A stretch of 64,000 nt of DNA, from positions 305,598 through 369,597 of the forward strand of contig NZ_JAKZFD010000005.1 of NCBI RefSeq assembly GCF_022549225.1, written 5' to 3'. Positions within the stretch are counted from its first letter, which is position 1. Every line of letters starts with the position of its first letter. Shown here one piece after another: positions 8,967-17,795 of this stretch. The DNA comes from Pelomonas sp. CA6. GTDB lineage: Bacteria > Pseudomonadota > Gammaproteobacteria > Burkholderiales > Burkholderiaceae_C. A program made the translations under genes and the position numbers. The notes beneath the pieces are model-generated. The model saw only the letters and a program-made list of their open reading frames with translations. It did no database searches and was not told where the DNA came from.

Positions 8967-11186
8967 ATGGAGTCTGGATTGAAACCGAGAACCCTTGCCG
9001 GAACCTGCGTCCCGCTGTGCCTGCTGACCGCCGCCCTCAATGCCGCCTGGGCCCAAGACGTCCCCCCGGGCGTGGGCAGCGAATCCGCGTCGCGTGCGGG
9101 TGGCAACCGGCTGGACCGCGTGGAGCTGAACTCCCGCCAGCAGAGCGACACCGAGCTGCGCCGCAAGTCCCAGGTGGCCAAGCAAATCTATGGCCGTGAC
9201 GAACTCGACAAGTACGGCGACACCAGCGTGGCCGATGTGCTCAAGCGCCTGCCGGGCGTCAACGTGGCCGGCGGCGCGCCGCGCATGCGTGGGCTGGGCG
9301 CGGGCTACACGCTGATCCTGATCAACGGCGACCCGGCGCCGCCCGGCTTCCAGCTGGACCAGCTCAATCCGGCCCAGGTGGAACGCATCGAAGTCACCAA
9401 GGGGCCGACGGCCGACAAGAGCGCGCAGGCCGTGGCCGGCGCGATCAACATCATCCTCAAGGACGCCCCGCGCGTGTCGCAGCGCGACCTGCGCCTGGGC
9501 CTGGGCTACAACGTCGACCGGCCCACGCCCTCGGCCACCTTCACGCTGGGTGAGAAGCTGGGGCCGGTGTCGGTCTCCGTGCCGGTGTCGGTGTTCGAGT
9601 GGCGCAGCCTGAACGAGTCCGTGACCGAACGCTACGCCAAGGGCACGGACGGTCAGCCCTCCAGCATCACGCAGCAGGGCGAGGTGCTGAACTGGGGCCA
9701 TGGCTTCAACACCGCGCCGCGCATCAGTTGGCGCCGCAACGACGACGAGACGCTGAACTTCCAGGGCTTCGCGCAGAAGGGCCAGTGGAACAACCGGGTG
9801 CGTTACAACAATTCGCTACCCGTGGGCATGCCCAATCCCGAGGACGATGCCGACAACAAGGGCAGCTGGCGGATGCTGCGCGGCAACCTGCAATACAACA
9901 ACCGCTTCAGCGACAGCCAGAGCATCGAACTCAAGGCCGGCATCCAGGACGCCCGGGGCACGTTCAACAACCTGAACCTGCGCAGCGGCTTGCCCCGCGT
10001 TCATTCGGTGGGCGACAACCAGGACCGCAGCCTGACCCAGGCCGGCAAGTACAGCCAGCTGCTGGGCGAGGACCACAGCCTGGCCGTGGGCTGGGACCTG
10101 GAATGGCGTAAGCGCGACGAGACCCGGACCACGACGCTGGCCAATGGCCAGAACCAGCTGCCCGACTTCGACGGCGAGCCCTTCGGCGCACGCATCGAGC
10201 GCCAGGCCTTCTTCGTGCAGGACGAGTGGGAGGTGTCGCCGCAGTGGTCCACCTACCTGGGTCTGCGCTACGAGCGCATCGCGACGAGCAGCCGCGGTGG
10301 CAGCGAATCGGTGCGCAACGTCTCCAGCGTGCTGACGCCGCTGTGGCACATCAATTACAAGCTGGACCCCAAGGGTCGCGACATGATCCGCGCCAGCCTG
10401 ACGCGCAGCTACAAGGCACCCGATCTGGGCGCGCTGCTGTCGCGCTATGCACTGAATGGCAAGTATCCCGACTCGAGCGTGACCAACGAGGAGCTGTCGC
10501 CGGACCGCGTGGGCAATCCGCTGCTCAAGCCCGAACTGGCCACCGGCCTGGACATCGCCTACGAGAAGTACATGAACGGCGGCGGCATGTTCAGCGTGGG
10601 CCTGTTCCATCGCCGCATCACCAACCTGATCCGCAACGCGGTCACGTTGGAAACCCCCAGCTTCGCGAGCGCGCCGCGCTGGGTGTCTCGGCCGGTCAAC
10701 TTTTCGCGCGCGCAGACCAGCGGCCTGGAGCTGGAGCTGAAGGGCCGTGCCAATGAGCTGATGCCCGCGCTGTTCGACCCCAAGACCGCGCTTAACCTGC
10801 GCGGTTCGGTGAGCTTCTATCATTCGCGTGTGGATGCACTGGAAGGCCCCGACAACCGCCTGGACGGACAGCAACCCTGGTCCGGCAACCTGGGCCTGGA
10901 CTACCGCTTCAGCAGCATGCCGCTGCTGGTCGGCGGCAACCTGAACTTCACGCCGGGCTACACCACGCGTCAGACGCAAGGGCAGTGGCTGGACCAGTCG
11001 CGCAGCCGCTCCATCGATCTGTTCGCGCAATGGATCTTCAACCCCAAGGCTTCGATGCGACTGTCGGTGGGCAATTTCGCGCCGCTGGACGGGCAGTCGG
11101 TCACGCGCCTGAGCGCCGGCGATTTCACGCGCACCGAGCGCAGTGGCCGCAGCTGGGTGGGCCTGGGGCTGGAGCTCAAGCTCTGA
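8967..11186 (+). CDS. TonB-dependent outer-membrane receptor
   Basis: A 739-residue ligand-gated porin. A signal peptide ends at AWA-QD (about residue 29). The plug domain (SVADVLKRLPGVNV, then the basic/aromatic loop and GPTADKSAQAVAGAINIILK) spans about residues 60-170. The rest is a barrel with alternating strands such as LGLRYERIA and DMIRASLTRSYKAPDL. It ends ELKL rather than the usual aromatic residue. LDRVELN just after the signal peptide could act as the TonB box. Family members import siderophores, haem, cobalamin or glycans; no ligand can be assigned. The stop is one base before the ATG of the patatin-like gene. No Fur-like box is obvious in the 166-base upstream gap. Confidence 0.88.
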   Translation: MESGLKPRTLAGTCVPLCLLTAALNAAWAQDVPPGVGSESASRAGGNRLDRVELNSRQQSDTELRRKSQVAKQIYGRDELDKYGDTSVADVLKRLPGVNVAGGAPRMRGLGAGYTLILINGDPAPPGFQLDQLNPAQVERIEVTKGPTADKSAQAVAGAINIILKDAPRVSQRDLRLGLGYNVDRPTPSATFTLGEKLGPVSVSVPVSVFEWRSLNESVTERYAKGTDGQPSSITQQGEVLNWGHGFNTAPRISWRRNDDETLNFQGFAQKGQWNNRVRYNNSLPVGMPNPEDDADNKGSWRMLRGNLQYNNRFSDSQSIELKAGIQDARGTFNNLNLRSGLPRVHSVGDNQDRSLTQAGKYSQLLGEDHSLAVGWDLEWRKRDETRTTTLANGQNQLPDFDGEPFGARIERQAFFVQDEWEVSPQWSTYLGLRYERIATSSRGGSESVRNVSSVLTPLWHINYKLDPKGRDMIRASLTRSYKAPDLGALLSRYALNGKYPDSSVTNEELSPDRVGNPLLKPELATGLDIAYEKYMNGGGMFSVGLFHRRITNLIRNAVTLETPSFASAPRWVSRPVNFSRAQTSGLELELKGRANELMPALFDPKTALNLRGSVSFYHSRVDALEGPDNRLDGQQPWSGNLGLDYRFSSMPLLVGGNLNFTPGYTTRQTQGQWLDQSRSRSIDLFAQWIFNPKASMRLSVGNFAPLDGQSVTRLSAGDFTRTERSGRSWVGLGLELKL

Positions 11187-11187
11187 C

Positions 11188-12288
11188 ATGACGGGCGGAC
11201 GCGCGCTGCAGATCCTCGCGGGCCCGAAGGCGCGCGAGCGCCTGCGCCAGCAGGGGCTGCGCGCGTCGGACGTGCGCGTGATCCCGGCGGCCGCGGGCGG
11301 ACCCAAGGGGCTGGTGCTCAACGCGCTGGACCGCTTTCTGTTCGGCCATTGGTTGCCCGCTGCGGCGCAGCCGGGGCGGGAGCTTCATTTGCTGGGCGCT
11401 TCCATCGGCGCCTGGCGCATGGCCACCGCCTGCCTGACGCGCAACCCGGACGATGTCGAACGGGAGTTCGAACGCCTGGCCCAGGAGTACGCCCACCAGC
11501 GCTACGACAGCGCGCCGGGCCGCATGCCGGACGCCACGGCGGTGACGCGCGGCTTTGCCGCCAAGCTCGACGAGGTCTTTGGCGGACGCGAGCAGGTGAT
11601 GCTGTCGCACCCCTCGCTGCGGCTGCATGTCTTCACCTCGCGCGGCCGGCATCTGCTGCGTCGCGAGGGGCGCCTGCGCACGCCGCTGGGCTATGCGGGG
11701 GCGTTCGCCGCGAATGCGTGGTCGCGCTCGGCGATGGGGGGCTGGCTGGAGCGGGTGGTGTTTTCCGATCCGCGCGCGCCGCTGCCCATGCCCTTGCATG
11801 ACTACCGCAGCCGCCAGGTCGCGCTGGACCCCGGCAATCTGCAGGCGGCGGTGCTGGCCAGCTGCTCCATCCCGTTCTGGCTCCGGGCGGTGCACGACAT
11901 TGCCGGCGCGCCGGCCGGCGCCTACTGGGACGGCGGCATCACCGACTACCACCTGCACCTGAACTACGCGGCGATGGTCGGCGAGGGCCTGGTGCTGTAC
12001 CCGCATTTCCAGCGCGAGGTCATCCCCGGATGGCTGGACAAGGGGCTCAGGCATCGCCACCGGCCCAGCGGCTTTCTGGACAACGTGGTGCTGCTGGTGC
12101 CCGATCCGGACTGGGTGCGGCAGCTGCCCAACGGCAAGCTGCCCGACCGGGCGGACTTCCAGCGCTACGGCGACGACATTCAGGCGCGCGCGCGCGCCTG
12201 GCTGCGCGCGGTGCGCGAGGCGCAGCGCCTCGCCGACGAGTTGGCCGAAGCCTGCAACCGGCCGCATCTCGACGTCTTGCCGCTGTAG
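11188..12288 (+). CDS. Patatin-like phospholipase family protein
   Basis: A 366-residue predicted lipid acyl hydrolase. An oxyanion-hole glycine-rich segment (AAAGGPKGL) is near residues 35-45, the nucleophile elbow GASIG is at 70-74 (Ser72), and the catalytic DGG is at about 248-250, giving a Ser-Asp dyad. No signal peptide or transmembrane segment is seen, so it probably acts in the cytoplasm. It starts one base after the TonB receptor stop codon and is therefore probably co-translated with it. Why a receptor and a phospholipase should be coupled is unclear; membrane-lipid turnover is only a guess. Confidence 0.83.
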   Translation: MTGGRALQILAGPKARERLRQQGLRASDVRVIPAAAGGPKGLVLNALDRFLFGHWLPAAAQPGRELHLLGASIGAWRMATACLTRNPDDVEREFERLAQEYAHQRYDSAPGRMPDATAVTRGFAAKLDEVFGGREQVMLSHPSLRLHVFTSRGRHLLRREGRLRTPLGYAGAFAANAWSRSAMGGWLERVVFSDPRAPLPMPLHDYRSRQVALDPGNLQAAVLASCSIPFWLRAVHDIAGAPAGAYWDGGITDYHLHLNYAAMVGEGLVLYPHFQREVIPGWLDKGLRHRHRPSGFLDNVVLLVPDPDWVRQLPNGKLPDRADFQRYGDDIQARARAWLRAVREAQRLADELAEACNRPHLDVLPL

Positions 12289-12393
12289 CCGCGGGTAAGC
12301 ATCGGTAAGACCCCGCGGCCCGGGCCAACCGACGGCCTCCCTGGTGCGTTGACTGGGGGCGCCGTCCGGTTCGCGAGGGCGCTGGAGTGTCTT

Positions 12394-12909
12394 ATGCGAG
12401 GCTGGATCTGGATTCCCGTCACGGCGCTGGCCCTGTCGCTGGGCGGTTGCGCCCATCACCATCGTTCGAGTGCTTACGGTTCGTCCTATGAGCCCGCCTA
12501 TGGTGGCGCGCCCTACGGCTCTTCCTACGGGTCTGGCTACGGGGGCTATGCCTACAGCGCGCCGGCGCAGCAGGGCCGGGTCCAGGCGATTGAGGCCGTG
12601 GGCGACGGGCGTGGCAGCCAGGCCAGCGGCGCTGGCGCGCTGGTGGGCGGCGTCGTCGGCGGCGTGCTGGGCAACCAGGTCGGACGCGGCAACGGCCGGG
12701 CGGCGGCGACGGTGATTGGTGCGTTGGGCGGCGCGCTGATTGGCAATGAGATGGAGCGCCAGCAGTCGGCCCCGCGCGGCGGCCGCTACCGCGTCTGGGT
12801 GCAGACGGCCGACCGCGAGCAGGTCGCGTTTGAGGTCGAACGGCTGGACGGGCTGCGGGTGGGCGACCCGGTGCGTATCGTCAACGGCCGGTTGGAGCGC
12901 GGCTACTGA
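12394..12909 (+). CDS. Glycine-zipper outer-membrane lipoprotein (17-kDa antigen-like)
   Basis: A 171-residue predicted lipoprotein: a short signal peptide with lipobox LGGC (Cys19), then a Gly/Ser/Tyr-rich stretch, a glycine-zipper 2TM region (GALVGGVVGGVLGNQVGRG...GALGGALIGNEME) at about residues 85-125, and a small C-terminal beta domain (YRVWVQTADREQVAFEVERLDGLRVGDPVRIV). This is the SlyB/PcoY/Rickettsia 17-kDa antigen layout, generally linked to envelope integrity. The ATG at 12394 is chosen because it gives a proper signal peptide. The gene stands alone before the thrS leader. Confidence 0.83.
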   Translation: MRGWIWIPVTALALSLGGCAHHHRSSAYGSSYEPAYGGAPYGSSYGSGYGGYAYSAPAQQGRVQAIEAVGDGRGSQASGAGALVGGVVGGVLGNQVGRGNGRAAATVIGALGGALIGNEMERQQSAPRGGRYRVWVQTADREQVAFEVERLDGLRVGDPVRIVNGRLERGY

Positions 12910-12916
12910 TCACCGG

Positions 12917-12946
12917 TTTCCGGCGCCGTGGCGCTTCCCGTACAAT
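12917..12946 (+). promoter_or_regulatory. Candidate thrS promoter
   Basis: A TACAAT -10 element is at 12941-12946 with a weak TTTCCG -35 at 12917-12922 (18-base spacer). Transcription would start near 12953, about 40 bases before the leader peptide and about 220 bases before thrS. The -10 is convincing; the -35 is poor. Confidence 0.5.
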
Positions 12947-12990
12947 CGGCGCCTCTTCCACCAACAAGGACCGGGAAAGGCGCATTGGTT

Positions 12991-13029
12991 ATGACACCGC
13001 GGACTACGACCCCTTTCTGTGAGGTTTGA
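12991..13029 (+). CDS. Threonine-rich leader peptide of thrS (12 codons)
   Basis: The reading frame encodes MTPRTTTPFCEV and stops at TGA 13027-13029. It has four Thr codons out of twelve, using ACA, ACT, ACG and ACC once each, three of them consecutive (13003-13011). A purine-rich GGGAAAGG (12973-12980) lies about 10 bases before the ATG as ribosome binding site. It sits between a -10 element and a terminator hairpin, upstream of threonyl-tRNA synthetase, which is the position and composition expected of an attenuation leader peptide that senses charged tRNA-Thr. Too short for any other role. Expression is inferred, not seen. Confidence 0.7.
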   Translation: MTPRTTTPFCEV

Positions 13030-13087
13030 TCGGCCGCGGCTTGTTGCGCTCAGTTTCTGACGTCCGCTGGAATTCCCAGCACCCACA

Positions 13088-13113
13088 AAGCGCGGCAACC
13101 GGCCGCGCTTTTT
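13088..13113 (+). terminator. Rho-independent terminator inside the thrS leader
   Basis: A perfect 8-bp stem AAGCGCGG/CCGCGCTT (13088-13095 with 13103-13110), a 7-base loop, and then TTT followed by GC and TTT. It lies 62 bases before the thrS start, so it can only act as an attenuator or as the end of an upstream transcript. Confidence 0.75.
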
Positions 13114-13174
13114 GCTTTCTGGGGATGCCCTTGCTGCGCGATGCGGCGCCCCCGCTGACTCCGGAGTTCTTCCC

Positions 13175-15094
<1,920 letters not shown>

Positions 15095-15187
15095 GTCTGT
15101 GCTCAGAGCAGGCCTGTGTCGGGCGCGCTTTGCTTTGTTCATCTTGATGGGGCCTGTTGCCTGGGCCCCCGCTGAAAGGTAAATACC

Positions 15188-15733
15188 ATCGCTACGTTTG
15201 CTGACCGTCGTGCGATTCCTGAGCGCAAGCACAGGTTGAACCGCGAAATCACCGCCCCCGAAGTCCGTCTGAATGGTCCCGAGAACGAGCCGATCGGCAT
15301 CGTGAGCATTCAAGAAGCGCTGCGCATGGCCGGTGAACTGGACGTGGACCTGGTCGAGATTGCTGCCACGGCGAGCCCGCCGGTGTGCCGCCTGATGGAC
15401 TACGGCAAGTTCAAGTACCAGGAGCAGAAGCGTGCTGCCGAGGCCAAGGCCAAGCAGAAGGTGATCGAGGTCAAGGAAGTCAAGTTCCGCCCCGGCACCG
15501 ACGAAGGCGATTACCAGATCAAGATGCGCAACCTGCGCCGCTTCATTGCAGAGGATGGCGACAAGGGTAAGGTCACGCTGCGCTACCGCGGCCGCGAGAT
15601 CACGCACCAGGACATTGGCATGCGCATGCTGGAGCGCATCCGTGACGAACTGGCGGATGTGGCGGTCGTCGAGCACATGCCCAAGCTCGAGGGTCGTCAG
15701 ATGATCATGGTGTTGGCGCCCAAGAAGCGCTGA
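15188..15733 (+). CDS. infC: Translation initiation factor IF-3 (AUC start codon)
   Basis: A 181-residue IF-3, which binds the 30S subunit and proofreads the initiator tRNA and start codon. The N-terminal domain ([16 protein letters not shown]) is joined by a Lys-rich linker ([13 protein letters not shown]) to the C-terminal domain ([17 protein letters not shown]). There is no ATG, GTG or TTG at the conserved start. An in-frame TGA is at 15173-15175, and the only start giving the full N terminus is ATC at 15188, preceded by AAAGG at 15175-15179. The alternative TTG at 15236 would remove 16 conserved residues. A non-canonical AUU/AUC start is the known basis of infC autoregulation in enterobacteria. 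Confidence 0.93.
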   Translation: MATFADRRAIPERKHRLNREITAPEVRLNGPENEPIGIVSIQEALRMAGELDVDLVEIAATASPPVCRLMDYGKFKYQEQKRAAEAKAKQKVIEVKEVKFRPGTDEGDYQIKMRNLRRFIAEDGDKGKVTLRYRGREITHQDIGMRMLERIRDELADVAVVEHMPKLEGRQMIMVLAPKKR

Positions 15734-15769
15734 TGTCGTGACGCCCCTGGCCCGCGGGATACACGGGCC

Positions 15770-15820
15770 CGCCCCCGAGGGGGCGCAAATCCAAGCGGGT
15801 CATGGCCCGCTTGGATTTGC
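15770..15820. repeat. Two adjoining strong hairpins between infC and rpmI
   Basis: First hairpin: CGCCCC (15770-15775) with GGGGCG (15780-15785). Second: a perfect 15-bp stem, 15785-15799 with 15806-15820, and the 6-base loop TCATGG. No T-run follows on either strand, so neither is a standard terminator. They lie in an otherwise gene-free 256-base gap (15734-15989). Possible roles are mRNA stabilisation or processing, part of the L20 autoregulatory leader, or a dispersed palindromic element. Confidence 0.7.
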
Positions 15821-15989
15821 AAACTGGCTGCTCTTCGGGGTGGCCCGGCGAGCGGCAGAAATGCCCTGCGCTGTTGCAAGGTTCAAGCCCGTCGATCTGG
15901 TCGTCGGCGGGCTTATTAGTCTCCTGCAGGCACCGCAAGTGCTGCGAACCCCGCAGCCGCCTGGAGGGACGTATGAAGAAGGAGCAGTC

Positions 15990-16193
15990 ATGCCCAAGAT
16001 GAAGACCAAGAGCAGCGCGAAAAAGCGTTTTCGCGTTCGTCCGGGTGGCACCGTCAAGCGCGGTCAGGCGTTCAAGCGCCACATCCTGACCAAGAAGACC
16101 ACGAAGAACAAGCGCCAGCTCCGCGGCGCCGCGAACGTGCATGAGACCAACATGGGCCACATCGCCGCGATGCTGCCTTTTGCTGGTCTGTAA
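15990..16193 (+). CDS. rpmI: 50S ribosomal protein L35
   Basis: A 67-residue, highly basic ribosomal protein: [20 protein letters not shown] at the N terminus and the conserved [11 protein letters not shown] end. Length is typical. An AAGGAG at 15979-15984 (GAAGGAGCAGTC) is the ribosome binding site. It follows infC after a 256-base structured gap and precedes rplT by 25 bases, the standard infC-rpmI-rplT order in which L20 usually represses the operon. Confidence 0.97.
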   Translation: MPKMKTKSSAKKRFRVRPGGTVKRGQAFKRHILTKKTTKNKRQLRGAANVHETNMGHIAAMLPFAGL

Positions 16194-16218
16194 TCCCACG
16201 AACTGAAGGAGATACAAC

Positions 16219-16575
16219 ATGCCTCGCGTCAAACGTGGTGTTACCGCACGTGCTCGTCACAAGAAGGTCCTGGCTCTGGCCAAGGGCTTCCGTGGTCGTC
16301 GTAAGAACGTCTTCCGCATCGCCAAGCAGGCGGTGATGAAGGCGGGCCAGTACGCCTACCGTGACCGCCGTGCCAAGAAGCGCGTCTTCCGTCAGCTGTG
16401 GATCGCCCGTATCAACGCGGCGAGCCGTGAGCTGGGTCTGACGTACAGCAAGTTCGTGGCCGGCCTGAAGAAGGCCCAGATCGACATCGACCGCAAGGTC
16501 CTGGCCGATCTCGCCGTCAACGATCCTGCTGGTTTTGCCAGCATCTTCGCCAAGGTGAAGGCCGCTCTGGCTTGA
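16219..16575 (+). CDS. rplT: 50S ribosomal protein L20
   Basis: A 118-residue ribosomal protein L20 with the typical N terminus [18 protein letters not shown], the basic [20 protein letters not shown] segment and the globular ISxREL-like C-terminal part. It binds 23S rRNA early in 50S assembly and in many bacteria represses rpmI-rplT translation. A GAAGGAG ribosome binding site precedes it (16205-16211). It is followed by a terminator-like hairpin before pheS. Confidence 0.98.
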   Translation: MPRVKRGVTARARHKKVLALAKGFRGRRKNVFRIAKQAVMKAGQYAYRDRRAKKRVFRQLWIARINAASRELGLTYSKFVAGLKKAQIDIDRKVLADLAVNDPAGFASIFAKVKAALA

Positions 16576-16622
16576 TGATCGTCCAGCATCCTGGCTTCGG
16601 CCGGGGTGCCCCGTCATCGTTC

Positions 16623-16658
16623 AAAGGCCGACACCTCGGTGTTCGGCCTTTTCTTTTT
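16623..16658 (+). terminator. Terminator or attenuator between rplT and pheS
   Basis: A GC-rich hairpin with AAAGGCCGA paired to TCGGCCTTT (16623-16631 with 16643-16651, the inner CACC/GGTG part constrained by a very short loop), followed by TTCTTTTTT. It lies 23 bases before the pheS start. No Phe-rich leader peptide is visible, so simple termination or partial readthrough seems more likely than classic attenuation. Confidence 0.72.
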
Positions 16659-16680
16659 TCCGCATTCCATCCGTCGCGCC

Positions 16681-17724
16681 GTGAACGATCTTTCCACCCT
16701 GCTGCACAGTGCTCGCGAGGCCTTCGAGGCCGCGACCACGCCCGCCGATCTTGAAAACGCCAAGGCCAGGTTCCTGGGCAAGAGCGGCCAGGTGACCGAG
16801 CTGATGAAGGGCCTGGCGGCCCTGTCGGTCGAGGAGAAGAAGACCCGCGGCGCCGAGATCAACCAGCTCAAGCAGGGCATCGAGGCGGCGCTGAGCGCGC
16901 GCCGCCAGGCGCTGGCCGACGCCGAGCTGGAAAAGCAGCTCAAGGCCGAGGCGCTGGACGTGACCCTGCCCGGCCGCAATCGCGGAACCGGCGGCCTGCA
17001 TCCGATCACGCGTGCGATGGAGCGCATCGAAGCCATCTTCGGCTCGATGGGCTTCGATGTCGCCGACGGTCCGGAGATCGAGACCGACTGGTTCAGCTTC
17101 TCGGCGCTGAACAACCCGGAGAACCATCCGGCGCGCTCGATGCAGGACACCTTCTACGTCGACATGAAGGACGAGGAGGGGCGCTGGTTCAACCTGCGTC
17201 CGCACACCAGCCCGATGCAGATCCGCTACGCGCAGGCGCATGCCCGCCGCTATGCCGGGCAGGCCACCATGCCCGAGATTCGCGTCATCGCGCCGGGCCG
17301 CACCTACCGCGTGGACAGCGACGCCACGCATTCGCCGATGTTCCACCAGGTTGAAGGGCTGTGGGTGGGCGAGAACATCAGCTTCAAGGACCTGAAGGCG
17401 GTCTACCTGAATTTCATCACCGCCTTCTTCGAAACCGACGCGCTGCAGCTGCGTTTCCGCCCCAGCTACTTCCCGTTCACCGAGCCCAGCGCCGAGATCG
17501 ACATCATGTTCGAGTCCGGCCCGCTGAAGGGGCGCTGGCTGGAGGTGTCGGGCGCCGGCCAGGTGCATCCGCAGGTGATCCGCAACATGGGCCTGGACCC
17601 CGAGCGCTACATCGGCTTCGCCTTCGGTTCCGGCATCGACCGGCTGGCCATGCTGCGCTATGGCGTCAACGACTTGCGCCTGTTCTTCGAGGGCGATTTG
17701 CGCTTTCTGTCGCAGTTCAAGTGA
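16681..17724 (+). CDS. pheS: Phenylalanyl-tRNA synthetase alpha subunit
   Basis: A 347-residue class II synthetase alpha chain, partner of PheT in an alpha2beta2 enzyme. It shows the N-terminal coiled coil ([22 protein letters not shown]), motif 1 region [19 protein letters not shown], motif 2 ([42 protein letters not shown]) and motif 3 ([22 protein letters not shown]). The start is a GTG at 16681, chosen because homologues begin with this NDL...L segment; no good ribosome binding site is visible in front of it. The gene follows a terminator-like hairpin. Confidence 0.97.
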   Translation: MNDLSTLLHSAREAFEAATTPADLENAKARFLGKSGQVTELMKGLAALSVEEKKTRGAEINQLKQGIEAALSARRQALADAELEKQLKAEALDVTLPGRNRGTGGLHPITRAMERIEAIFGSMGFDVADGPEIETDWFSFSALNNPENHPARSMQDTFYVDMKDEEGRWFNLRPHTSPMQIRYAQAHARRYAGQATMPEIRVIAPGRTYRVDSDATHSPMFHQVEGLWVGENISFKDLKAVYLNFITAFFETDALQLRFRPSYFPFTEPSAEIDIMFESGPLKGRWLEVSGAGQVHPQVIRNMGLDPERYIGFAFGSGIDRLAMLRYGVNDLRLFFEGDLRFLSQFK

Positions 17725-17795
17725 TGCACCGCTGAACCTCACAGCCCGCCACGCCTGTCCCGAACACGCCCGAATAGACGCCTGAAGAGAGTCCC

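Larger units (their letters stand above)
12991..13113 (+). promoter_or_regulatory. Transcription attenuator of thrS (leader-peptide type)
   Basis: Four segments give the classic alternative pairings. Segment 1 (CCGCGG, 12997-13002, inside the leader peptide) can pair with segment 2 (CCGCGG, 13034-13039). Segment 2 in longer form (13033-13043) can pair with segment 3 (13086-13096) at 9 of 11 positions as an antiterminator. Segment 3 (AAGCGCGG, 13088-13095) pairs with segment 4 (13103-13110) as the terminator. A ribosome stalled at the Thr codons 13003-13011 would cover segment 1 and leave segment 2 free, allowing readthrough. A ribosome reaching the stop codon would cover segment 2 and allow termination. 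An extra small hairpin is at 13066-13080. Confidence 0.65.

Noticed and set aside
15973..16002. Short frame starting at ATG 15973 just before rpmI
   Set aside because: Only nine codons, overlapping the rpmI ribosome binding site and start; no Lys/Arg pattern or structure indicating a leader peptide beyond chance.
16576..16680. A Phe-codon leader peptide before pheS, as in E. coli pheM
   Set aside because: The terminator-like hairpin is there, but no short frame with several Phe codons precedes it.
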